NCBI GenBank assembly: GCA_037074765.1
Contig: JBAMDO010000365.1
Coordinates: 1 to 31,487, forward strand
Source of the DNA: Mansonella perstans
Taxonomy: Eukaryota > Nematoda > Chromadorea > Rhabditida > Onchocercidae
DNA length: 31,487 bases
Direction of reading: 5' to 3'
Each line of letters starts with the position of its first letter. The stretch's first letter is position 1. Shown one piece after another: positions 10,501 through 21,332 of this stretch. A program made the translations under genes and the position numbers. Below the pieces are notes generated by a model. The model was given only the letters and a program-made list of their open reading frames with translations. It was not told where the DNA came from and ran no database searches.

Positions 10501-13500
10501 ATGATGATGGTACTAAGTCGAGGCAGGCGTATCTTGCTAGATATCAAATCAGTAAGACTAGATATTTAGTATATTACCTTATCAAATCTTATGATAATTA
10601 TGTGTGAGTTCGTAAAATCTGAAGCTATGTTCTGTTGTTCATTGCTCCTATTAACATTACAATGTTACATACACTTCAAGGACTACAGTAATTCGACATG
10701 AAGTAAATTACGCGTCATTTTATCTGGTAGAACATGGATAAAAGTTACTTAGAGGTGGTTTATATAAATCCGTAAGAAGTGTTTATATAAGAAATAATTA
10801 GTTGCAAATTACTACATACACTATATATTTTTGTAGTTTATTGTGAATTGGAGGAATCTGGCTACGACACAAACTGATCCTATTCCTACCTATCGAACAA
10901 AACCATTGGGAAAAATTCGGAATATAGGTTTGTTCTGTCTTCATGTAGCTTTTTTCAAACAAAATTAGGAAAATATATTACAATGAGCAGATGGGCAACT
11001 ATTTTTCAATTCGTTTCATAAAATTTCTAGGTATATCTGCTCATATCGATTCTGGGAAGACTACTGTTACGGAGAGAATTTTGTATTATGCAGGTCGGAT
11101 TAAGGAGATGCACGAAGTAAGATTTTCAAAACATACATTAGTTTTTGGATTGCTGTACCCTCTAAGAGACTAATGTTTCATCTCAAGATAATGTAATGTG
11201 AAGATATCCGTTGACTTATGTATTACTTTCTTAAGCTGATTTTTCAACTTTATTGTCGTTGTTTCGGAAACATCAGAAATTTGCAACATTATGGAAAGTT
11301 TGGTATAATTTAGTAAAATATGAACTGATATTTAGCTTGCTTGAAATAACCGCAATGGATAGAAAAGATAGTTGCAGTCATTTGTGAGCAGTGGTACAGT
11401 AGTTTACAATTATTTTTTTTTTTTTTGATCTTACATGTTAAATTTAATCTTCTCAATCTATTTACAATTTCAATTAATTTATCAGGTGAAAGGAAAAGAT
11501 GAAGTAGGAGCAACAATGGATTTTATGGATTTGGAAAGAGAACGAGGAATCACCATTCAGTCAGCTGCAACTTATGTTGATTGGAATGGTGTAAATATCA
11601 ATATTATTGATACTCCAGGTTTTTACTTTCTTTTATGCTTAACTAAGAATCGTTACGCGAAAAGTGCTCTAAAATTTTTTTTTATTGTTAGATTCCAAAT
11701 TAAATTTCTATGTTGTATAATTTCAATCAACATGATGAAATTAGGACATGTTGATTTTACGGTGGAAGTTGAGCGAGCTTTACGTGTGCTAGATGGCGCT
11801 GTATTAGTACTTTGTGGTGTTGGAGGAGTGCAGAGCCAAACATTTACTGTCAATCGACAATTGCAGCGCTACAATGTGCCATTTATTACATTTGTCAACA
11901 AACTGGATCGAACCGGTGCAAATCCATTCAAGTATTCTATTTGAATGTTTCGTTTTGTTTAACATTTAAGCGTTGTCATGTAATACATTATGTTGTGATT
12001 TATTGCAGGGCGTTAAACGATATGCGAACAAAATTGAAGCATAATGCAGCCTTATTACAAATTCCAATCGGAAAAGAACATGATTTCAAGGTTTATCCAA
12101 CTAATTTTTTGCGCAACATAATGTTGGTCAATGTCTAAAGTGGAATGGATACTTTTCTGACTTACATTTGTTCCTTACTTAAGCATAATATTAAATGATA
12201 TTATATTGGGTGACATTTCTTGTTTGATTTTTGGTAGCGATTCTTGTCTCCAATATAAAGATGTTTTTTTTTTTTGTTCTTAGAGAAATAAAATATCCCT
12301 TAATTAGATTTAAACTGTGTAATATTTCGTTTTTTTTTTTTTTTTTTTGTGCGTTTATGTCTTTTTTCTAATACTTTTATCCATTATTTTTAGGGTTTCG
12401 TAGATCTGATTGAGGAACATGCTGTGTATAATGAGGATTCTGATGGAAGTATATTAAGAAAGGATGAAATACCGGTTGAATTACGAAAACAAGCAAAAGA
12501 TATGCGTCTAGAATTAATAGGTAAAACAATTAGTTTCTGATCCTTAACCTAATTTTAATACCTTTTAACGTTTTTCTTCTTAAAATGTTATTTTATTGCA
12601 TTATAAAATAATTAATAGGAAAAGGTGTGAATTTTCTATTTATTCTACATGCATGAATTTAGCATTTCTTTTTTTAATTGGCGGAATTTATGCTTGCAAA
12701 ATTCTAAAAAAAAAAATTGTTCATTGCGGTGATTTGTACCTTCCTCTTTTATCATTTTTCAAGTCACGTAAAAAGATTTTTGTTTCTTTGATTTGATTCT
12801 ATAATCGAAATGCGTCACTATGATTTTCTCATGGACCATAAAATTACAGCATATCTTGCAAATGGCGATGACCTTATTGCGGAGCAATGGCTTAGTGATG
12901 TTACGCCAACTCCCAGTCAGATTCATGATGCTGTTCGTCGAGCTACAATCAAGAGAACCTTTATACCTATGTTTATTGGTACTGCATTAAAGAATAAAGG
13001 TGTTCAGTCGATGATTGATGCTGTTGTTCAGTATTTACCTAATCCATCGGAAGTGGTGAATCGGGCATCAATGTTAAATAGAGTGTAGGTATCAAGAAAA
13101 AATCTCAAATATTGATTTAGGAAAATAAAATAAATGTTTTATGGGACCTAAAGAAATAGATTTCAAAGTAATAACTTTGAAATTTTTACCCTCTACTTTT
13201 ACTTCCAATTGCTAACTTGTTTATTTTTGATTCTTTCATGTACCAAAATTTGTTTAAATTGAACTAATTTTTTTTGTTTTTATCTATCGTTTCATTAAGC
13301 TTTGTACTAAAAATTTATTAACATTTAAGGACTGGGAAAGAGGAACAAATTGTGTTGAATCCAGAACGTAGTAACAATCACCCATTTGTTGGTCTTGCAT
13401 TCAAACTAGAGGTTGAATTTTGCATGCTTTTTTTTTCTATGATCTTTTGATTAATTACTTTAAAGCTACTTACAGATTTACTGCAGTAAATTCCTGCGTT

Positions 13501-16500
13501 TTTTTTTTATCACAAAAAATGTTTTTTATTCACAAATATGTTTTAGAAAATTAGTATTAGGTATTTATGGTTAATGTATTTTATAGGCTGGAAAATTTGG
13601 ACAGCTAACTTATTTCCGGGTATATCAAGGGCAGCTGTGTCGTGGTGATACCATTTATGCTTCAAAAGATGGTAGAAAAGTTCGTGTACAAAAATTAGTA
13701 CGAATACATGCTAATTCATTGCAGGTAATATTAATTTTTTTTTTTAATGGAAATGGTTTTGAAAAAGTTTATTATTATACTTTTCCTAAACAAAAAAAGA
13801 AACTGTTTCTGTATATAGGAAATTGATACTGCATTTGCTGGTGATATTTGCGCCACGTATGGCTTAGAATGTTATTCGGGTGAAACATTCTGTGGTGCGA
13901 GTGATTATGAAGTTTACTGCGTAAGTTTGTTTTTCTGCTTAAATGCATGTTATTTTTATTAAAGATTCCAATATAATGAAAAATATCATTTCACTGCTAT
14001 ACATTCTAATGACATTCTTAAGAGTTGCATTTTTAGGAATCAATGCATATTCCGGAACCAGTAATTTCGATGTCTGTTCGATGTGTAAACAATAAAGATG
14101 GCGAGAAATTTATGAAAGCTTTAAATCGTTTCACTAAGGAAGATCCAACATTCCGCAAGGAATATAATACAGAAGCGCGAGAAACCGTTGTCTCTGGAAT
14201 GGGCGAACTGCATTTGGTGAATCTTCGAGTTTTTTACTTTCATAATTTCGTTAGTACTGTTTTACAGTTATTTTACGTCCTCATTTTTTCAGGAAATATA
14301 TGCTCAACGTATGAAAAACGAGTTTAATTGTCCTGTTGTATTAGGTGCACCAACGGTTGCTTACCGTGAAACCCTTGCGAAGCCATACAAGTACATTTAA
14401 TTTTCGTTCACTTTGTTATTTTCTTTATCTTTCACCAAAATCATGCGTATATGACAAAAAAAAAACGTTGTATTCGATTATAAAATGGAACCATTTGTCT
14501 GATACTTGAAAAGGAACATTGAAAAACTTTCAATTTTAGGAATTTCAACTTAGCAATTAATATTTGTAGTTACATTAGTCTATTTGAATACTTTATGCTG
14601 TCTATATATTTTGTTTCAGTCCGGACATCAACTATGTTATTTTTAAGGTTTTATTACCGGCATAAAAAGCAAACTGGAGGTCAGGGGCAGTTTGGACAAA
14701 TTGAAGGAATAATGGAACCGTTGCCACCGGATCAGAACATGAAAATTGAATTTGTTGATGAAACAATTGGGAACAATATACCGAAAAATCTTATTGTCCC
14801 ACTGAAAAAAGTAAATTCTGCAAGCTGCTAAACTTTATTGGTAACTTTGTGACTGATCCAAGATTATGTATATGGGGCGAAATAAATTAAGAGTGAACTA
14901 CAGATAACTTAAGTAAGTGTTTTTTTTTTTTTATTTGCCTACAAAATAATAGAAATAAGTTAGAAAAATAATGAATAAATAATCCGAAAATGAAAGTAAT
15001 CTCAAAATTTTTAGAGCTTCAATATGATGTTAGATGCGGGTCCATTGATTTGTACCAGAATTGCTGGAATCAAATTGCGACTTCAGGATGGTCAAACGCA
15101 TGAAGTTGATTCAACTGATATTGCTATGATAAATACCATGCAAAATATGATGAGAGAAGGTTAGCAGGATGAGTTTTTTCATCCACTTGATTGATAGTTA
15201 TGCTGTATAATAATCAGAAGAATTGTTCTTGTTAGCAGCATTTTATTTTTGAATTTCAGATTTTCATTACATTAATCAAGTTCTACTTTTACGATACCTT
15301 CCTTCATTACTTTAGATATTGACTTTATGAGTATTAGCTGGCTTTTCTGTGCAGCTGTTGGATATTAAAATGATATTCAACAAGCAAAATTTTTTCAGCA
15401 TTTTTAAAGGCTGAATGGAAACTGTTGGAACCTATAATGAAAGTGGATATAACTATTCCAGAGGAGTTTCAGGTAACATAGGCTTATTTTTTTTTAATTT
15501 TTTGCGCCCTAATTTTTGAACTAGCTTGGGCTCAATTTTTCGGTTCATTTCTCGCCTAGTTAATATTTAAGTGCACTTTTGCAATAAAATAATTGGTATT
15601 TTTAGGATTCAATATCCAGTACACTGTCATCGGGTTCTATTTTGATGAATTCATCGCTTTCTGGAGGTTATTTAACCCTTACATGTGAAGTAAGATTTTT
15701 CGTCTGCATATAGTGAAATTAAGGAATTTCTTAGATTCTAGATTAATGCGTGGAAGAATTTAGTATGGGTATGAGAGCATCAGACAAGTTTGAATTTGGT
15801 AATTTGGAAGCTAACTGAATTCAAATTCTTGTCTTGTTTGTAACATTCTCCAGAAGTATTTTTAGGCTCCTTTAAGAGCAATGTTCGGTTACTCGACAAA
15901 GTTACGAACAATGACGAAAGGAAAAGGAGAATATGTAATGGAATTCGCCAGGTATTTTATGCAAATTAACATTCTCTTTAGCTATTGCAATTTTTAGTGA
16001 CATTTTAGGGGTGTATGTCGTATTTTAGATGCTACGTCAGCTGAAGAAGTATTGACTCAGAGTTTTTTTTTTCTAAATCCTAACAAAGCTGGAAAACTGA
16101 TATGTGTTATAAGTTGTAAATGCTGCTGCAAAACTGATTTTTACTGCAAATCTCTATTTTAGGAGTAGTGCAGGATAGCCTCATTTCTTAAAATCTCATA
16201 ATTGTATAACCTATACTGGGCTGTTAGTTTTGAACACGCTTATCTAGGCGATCAGATTTATCTTCCTCCTAATAGAAACTCAACTGAATTCTATATATAT
16301 ATATATATATATTTTCCGGAAGTATTTTTATATATACATATATATGTATATCTTAGTTTTCTCAGTGTGAATGAAAGTGTTAGCGATTATGTCAATTTAC
16401 TTGCTAGTTGTCGAGGAATAATTTTGACTATTTAGGTATGCGCCACTGGCATCAGATATTCAGCAACAAATTATTAAAGACTGGAAAGAAGCGCATGAAG

Positions 16501-16538
16501 CGAATGAAAAAGGAAGCGATAAGAGGAAGAAGAAATAA
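10501..16538 (+). CDS. GFM1: Mitochondrial elongation factor G1 (mtEF-G1), 19 exons
   Basis: Exons: 10501-10551, 10837-10927, 11031-11116, 11486-11618, 11745-11931, 12009-12090, 12394-12520, 12850-13084, 13330-13411, 13587-13724, 13819-13920, 14037-14216, 14293-14390, 14648-14810, 15015-15159, 15399-15472, 15606-15689, 15866-15951, 16436-16538. They total 2247 nt or 748 aa (human GFM1 is 751). The GTPase drives ribosomal translocation in mitochondria. Visible: basic presequence ([10 protein letters not shown]), P-loop AHIDSGKT (51-58), RGITI (96-100), DTPGH (118-122), NKLD (172-175), the domain [17 protein letters not shown] block, GMGELHLE in domain [11 protein letters not shown] in domain IV and MFGYST...[10 protein letters not shown] in domain V. 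The first exon has three consecutive ATGs (10501, 10504, 10507); the first is used. The RR.G segment usual in domain V is replaced by Ser/Gly/Asn-rich sequence (about 662-674). The C-terminus is strongly basic (KRKKK). Exon 8 uses the donor at 13085, which skips an in-frame TAG. Confidence 0.95.
16292..16313. repeat. (TA)n microsatellite in last EF-G intron
   Basis: About eleven TA units, followed by a second AT-rich palindromic stretch (TATATACATATATATGTATA, near 16331-16350). Both are inside the intron 15952-16435. Confidence 0.85.
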
Positions 16539-16746
16539 AAGCGTGGAAGAGATACAAATGAGAGTAATTATTCCGAAATTCCTGAAATATTTTTTACACA
16601 GCAGAAATTATAATTCATACTTATTTTCGATGTTTAATTCATTAGTGATATGAATCATTGATAAAGAATGATATAATTTTAGCTGCTATTTTAACTTTTC
16701 TAGAAATTACTGATTTTCATTAAATTGAAAAAACTGTGTATTTGTG

Positions 16747-16777
<31 letters not shown>

Positions 16778-16801
16778 TGTGTATGTGTGTGTGTGTGTGT
16801 A

Positions 16802-16836
<35 letters not shown>

Positions 16837-17293
16837 ATATGTATGTTTGTGTGACATGTCGTTATTGTTATGTGTTGATTTATTTATTATTACAGAAGGA
16901 ATAATTAATGTGTTGTTTTCTATTTATAATGAATTATGGATATTTCAGGACGGTGAAATATTTGCTCAGAAAATTATCAATTTCTAGTTATAATAAAAAA
17001 ACTTTTCCTTGTTTCGTATATTTATGTTTTGCGCTTTTTGTGTATATTTTCCATTTATTATCTTTACTAAAATCCGGAAGTAAGTTTCATCTAAGTTTTT
17101 TTGCATTTAGTAATACCATTCATATATTTATATTATGCAACTTAGCGCTGAAATTAGACGTTTTTTTTTAAAATTTTTTTGTAGTTCACTGACAATCAAT
17201 GGTTAAGCGAAAAATGAAACGATAAAATAAAAAGGAGAATATTCTTAGATAACATTGGCGAGATTGTCTAAAATTTCATTGTCCTAAATTTCA
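16539..17293. other. EF-G 3' flank, no gene seen
   Basis: This is AT-rich sequence after the EF-G stop. An AATAAA overlaps the stop codon (16534-16539) and another AATAAA-type site is near 16992. A long (TG)n tract occupies 16742-16851. The open frames across the TG tract are products of the repeat and not genes. Confidence 0.6.
16742..16851. repeat. (TG)n / (TATG)n compound microsatellite, about 110 bp
   Basis: Long TG runs are broken by single GG or TA interruptions and pass into ATGTATGTATGT tetranucleotide units. It lies 200 bp past the EF-G stop. Confidence 0.95.
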
Positions 17294-19341
17294 TTAATTA
17301 TTCATATTCATTTTAATGTGATTTAATTTGAGCGGTGTACATTCGGTGAGGATATTCGTTTGGGCGTATAATCGCTGCCTGTCGTATCTTGGTATAGATT
17401 CAAAGCTCATTTCATCGGAAATTTTATTCCATTTACTGATCACATTTTTTTAAATTGCAAAGGAACTGGAAAAAAATTTTTTTCAAGACGAGAGTTGTCT
17501 GAAATCCTTTTTTTATCCGAAATTCTCAAAAATGAAAAATGGATCATAAATTTGTTTCTCTGAATAGCTTGTTTGCTGTGGACTATCCTTCGAAAGATAT
17601 TTTTTTGGTTGTTGGAATTCGACTCACTTTCATATTTGTTATGAAACATCAATTATATATTATCCACTAGCAAATAAACAAAAAAAGGTGAAATAAATTT
17701 TAAATTTGTCAAAACAAGTAAAAATTTTCACATGCTAAATTTTGGCTGAAAGTGCTGTCGAAAAGTGGAACAAAAAAAATTTCCGAATAATCCGAAAAAA
17801 GACTTCCTAGTGTGCAAGTCAATTAGCGAATTTGCTAATTAATTGTGAGCAAAAGAAAGCTTTCCTTTACAGTACAGAAAGTTCAGACTAATTGAAATTG
17901 GTTGTTTAGCATTTTACATTAATGTTCTAGCAAAAAAAAAAGATTTGAAAATCAAAAAAATGAATAAATAAAGGACCATGGGCTTTAATATTATTACACT
18001 AAAACTGATGAGCATTTTAGAATAAAACTGGAAAACCATCAGTGCTTCTCTCATCAATTAATTTCTGTTGAACCTCAATTTAACTGTTAATAATTGGTTG
18101 TTAATTGGTAATTTGTTGTGTTATATTCTGGCATAATATTTATTGCAAAAAATAGTGGTGACACTCGTATGATAATTCATTTAGATTTTATTTTTTCAAA
18201 AAAGTTTAACTTGAATCAAGTAAGCGAGAAATATTTTGCAAAATTTATTTTTTAGAAGAAATTGGGAAGAAAAAATAGACAAGAAAAAGAGCTACACTAC
18301 CTCCAAAAGATATCAAAGTCCACTGGATGGAAGTCTGTGAAACCGCCGTAATTTTCACGTTTTAATGGTGGTCCAGGACGCAAACTGTTATCTGTAATGC
18401 TATACTTTAATGGTAATCCAGGATGTTACGTGTGATAGTTGAATCATATTTACTTTCTTTTTTTTAGCTCCAACTTTTTGTTCATGATTTGTTTAAAGAT
18501 TTCTGCACTAATATTTTTTAATTATAATAATTTCTTAATAATTTGAATAAAATCTGTTTTAAAAAAATGAAATTATGTTTTCGATTATTATTCCAAAAAT
18601 CTGTATGAAAACTGTAATTTAAATCAGTAATGTATTTTATTAATAAATTTTTGTAAAAGGGTAATTTTTTTACTTAGCCAGATATTCTTGAATTTTAGAC
18701 TTTTTAATTTGATAGTGTAATTTGTAATGTCATTTGTAATTTAATTATGATACTGGTTTAATTCCTATGTATCATTAATCTAATATTATGATTAATTTTA
18801 TGCAAGATATCATCTCGAAATACAATATGATGATGCATAACTCTAAAGCAAACTGGAATAACCCGTCGAAAAAAATTGAATTTGCTCTCAAAAAAAAATT
18901 TTATTTTTTTTAACCATTTCTCTCCACTTTCTCATCTGAGTTTCACCTGCATTCTTAATTTTTTTTTTCAATAATTTGGTAAGTTAAGTTTGGTGATACT
19001 TGTTAGTATCAACGATTTCACTTTTTGATTATTTCATTTTTAATTTCAATCCTGATTTGGCGCGATTAATTCAGTAAGACAGGTTTAAAATTACTTAATG
19101 AAATCTGCAAATTCATTTTTTTAATGACTCCCTTTTTAATTCCAGTCATAGTTCACTATGTTAAGTTGTAATTATTTGGTCCATGGTAATAAAAATTAGA
19201 AATGATGAATTTGCACTAATTATTTCACAAGTTTTATAAAATTCTACAAATAATTTAAAATAATAAAAAAACTTATTGGCGTACTTTAATACGTCTTCTG
19301 GTTTCGGAATTGTCCAAAACAGTAATTATGCCTGGGTGCAT
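17294..19341 (-). CDS. Candidate small three-exon gene of unknown function
   Basis: Proposed exons: 19341-19285 (ATG start, donor AAA|GTACGC), 18404-18301 (donor AG|GTAGTG) and 17435-17294 (TAA stop). They total 303 nt, giving 100 aa. Reading phase is kept at both joins (0 and 2). The pieces read as protein: exon 2 has PGPPLKRENYGGFTDFHP and exon 3 has ESIPRYDRQRLYAQTN. Just upstream of the exon 2 acceptor the same frame has HPGLPLK, so a 45-bp DNA unit encoding PG-PLK is repeated. I do not recognise a family and see no signal peptide in this model. Acceptors are weak (TTAAAG, GATCAG), and the introns (about 880 and 865 bp) are long for this window. The first exon could extend to 19362. It could also be fragments of a decayed gene or chance open frames. 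Confidence 0.3.
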
Positions 19342-20523
19342 ATCACAAGGATATATTCTATTCTGAATACTTAGATTTAGTTATATTCTATTTTGAATAC
19401 TTAGACATATATTCTATTCTGGAAGTTTGAATTTATGAAATGGAAGCGTAAGTTTTCCTTATATTTATTTTATGATTTATACAAGCGGAAAAGATCAAAG
19501 TGCTAAAAAGATTTCTAAACTTTTTGCCATTGTTGGAATGCTCTCATTTTTGCATTTTCAATCGATGGAAGAATGAAAAGATTGGCCGAAAATCAGTAAA
19601 TCGATCCGTTTTTGTTCTCAGCCGGTTTTTTGCAGTTTTATTAATTTGAAGTATTCTGTATTAAATAACGAAACAATTCGTGCAAATTAATTATTAATTA
19701 TTAGTGTTAATTATTACAGTAACAATTGCTTTTCTTTTTACATGATTCGCATCAAACGATGATTGATAACATTGATAAATGGAGATATCTTTTTTCTTAA
19801 CTAATTATACTAATGAATGATTGTTTAATTTTTTAGTATGAGCTTTGCACAAATCAATTTTTTATCCTGTTGTGGAATTATTCATCTATTATTTTTTGTA
19901 ATGGAAATCCGGCAATAATCCGGTGATTACAACGAAACGGTCTTGATATTAACCATTTAGACAAAAGTAAAATGCATTAGCCTCTGCAGCCAAGAAACTT
20001 CATTGCAGCAGTTTCAGATCCTACTTAGTATTAAAAAAAAAATTTGAAGTAATTACAGATTTAACCAGTTTGGTCCTGAAGCTGCACTAGAGAAAAAAAA
20101 GTGTGAGAAAGATTTTCCTTTTTTTATCAAGGAATTCCTTTTTTTTCTTACGGATACTTATGCAACGTTAGAGATTTATATAGTATATATATCGTTTCAT
20201 ATATTGTATATTTTTCAATAATAAGGTATTTATTTTAAATTTCTAATAAGTATATATTTACTTATCTGATTATATCAGTAATGATTAATATGTTGCTTAA
20301 TATGTACTATTATACGCAAAGACGAACGTAAGTTTACTAATATGCGAATGTGTTATGCGTGAATGAACGATCAGAGATGAAATTAGAATATATTATATAT
20401 GAAACGGTCAATATTCATAACGTATTATTGTGATTTAAAATAAATTTTGAATAATCGTAAACGTTTATCAGCTGGATCAAATAACAATTATCATTTGACA
20501 ATGTCTGCAATAGACACTAACAT
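17436..20523. other. Gene-poor AT-rich interval
   Basis: Apart from the candidate minus-strand exons at 18301-18404 and 19285-19341 and the repeat cluster at 19352-19423, this 3.1 kb is plain AT-rich sequence. It has A/T homopolymers and no open frame with convincing coding character on either strand. Confidence 0.55.
19352..19423. repeat. Clustered direct repeats of a 24-bp unit
   Basis: TATATTCTATTCTGAATACT followed by TAGA occurs at 19352-19375, recurs with one change at 19382-19405, and its first 15 bases occur again at 19408-19422. Read on the minus strand, the first copy contains a TATTCAG acceptor-like site just upstream of the candidate exon at 19341. Confidence 0.8.
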
Positions 20524-20575
20524 TACGTGACTCGACTACGTGACTTGGCTACATGACTCGGCTACGTGACTCAGC
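20524..20575. repeat. Minisatellite, four 13-bp units
   Basis: Units TACGTGACTCGAC, TACGTGACTTGGC, TACATGACTCGGC and TACGTGACTCAGC run head to tail. It ends 152 bp before the tRNA-Arg gene. Three of the four units contain TGACNNNGC. It may be only a simple repeat; a binding role is speculation. Confidence 0.9.
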
Positions 20576-20727
20576 AATTCCATTTCTTTTTTTTAATTTT
20601 ACTCGATAATAATTTAATTCACGGATATTTCACTTAATCTGATATATATGAACACAACAATCCGCAGAAAAAATACAAAATAAAATATTTAAATGTCATA
20701 GTCCGTAAAGTAAATGACATGGTCGAA

Positions 20728-20800
20728 GGCCTCGTGGCGCAATGGATAACGCGTCGGTCTACGGAACCGAAGATTGCAGGTTCGACTCCTGCCGAGGTCG
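20728..20800 (+). tRNA. tRNA-Arg (anticodon ACG)
   Basis: A complete 73-nt cloverleaf with no intron. The acceptor stem GGCCTCG pairs with CGAGGTC (one G-U), with discriminator G. There is a D-arm with the AATGGATAA loop, an anticodon stem TCGGT/ACCGA around loop CTACGGA (anticodon at 20761-20763), and a T-arm with GGTTCGACTCC, which is the internal B box. CCA is not encoded, as expected in eukaryotes. A T5 tract at 20812-20816 is a likely Pol III terminator. ACG would be modified to ICG to read CGU, CGC and CGA codons. Confidence 0.97.
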
Positions 20801-21332
20801 AGATAACACCATTTTTCATGTCATGAATTGTGCTACACCTTTTGCGGTTTTTCTTCAATCAAGTTAAGGTTCAGTTATTAGTTATTTGGATACAGAATAA
20901 TTACATTCTCCTCATATTACCTCACATTTATCCGATCTATTGACCTTTGCTTCAATTTTCGGCCAGTGCATAACACCTGAGTGGGATGTGCGCCGGGCCG
21001 TGTAATATTTAGTCTATCGGTGGTCACGTCTGGTGGGAGGTTTTAACGGACGTTGGATTTTTTCTGACTTTGAGGTTTTTTTACGCTACTATTGATGGTA
21101 TGGTACTTCTTCTTCCGTTAATACCGAAGTAAAATATTCAATTTGTTTCAACTGATAACTTTTTTCCCCTGATTGTCACTATTACCATTAGTTGTCTAGT
21201 ATAATTGGACCAATTGCAAACTTGTTTTTGGGATATAATGATATGGGATGTCAGTTAGATTGAACTTATATGACTATACCAGCTCAAGAAATAAATGTAG
21301 GTGACGCTTATGTCACGTAGGTTGTAGATAAA
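20801..21332 (+). promoter_or_regulatory. tRNA downstream flank and cactin upstream region
   Basis: This 532-bp spacer carries a locally GC-richer patch (about 20960-21055, including GTGCGCCGGGCCGTG) that stands out from the AT-rich surroundings. No TATA box or known RNA gene was recognised. The patch may be part of the cactin promoter or a relic of another element; position is the only support. Confidence 0.35.

Noticed and set aside
16736..16987. Open frame of repeated Cys-Val over the (TG)n tract
   Set aside because: It is purely the translation of the microsatellite and its flank.
17440..17652. 70-codon minus-strand frame (SFLRISDKKRISDNSRLEK...)
   Set aside because: It does not join in phase with the nearby candidate exon at 17435-17294 and has no family resemblance; probably a chance frame.
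20634..20858. 74-codon minus-strand frame across the tRNA
   Set aside because: It is the antisense reading of the tRNA-Arg gene and its flanks.
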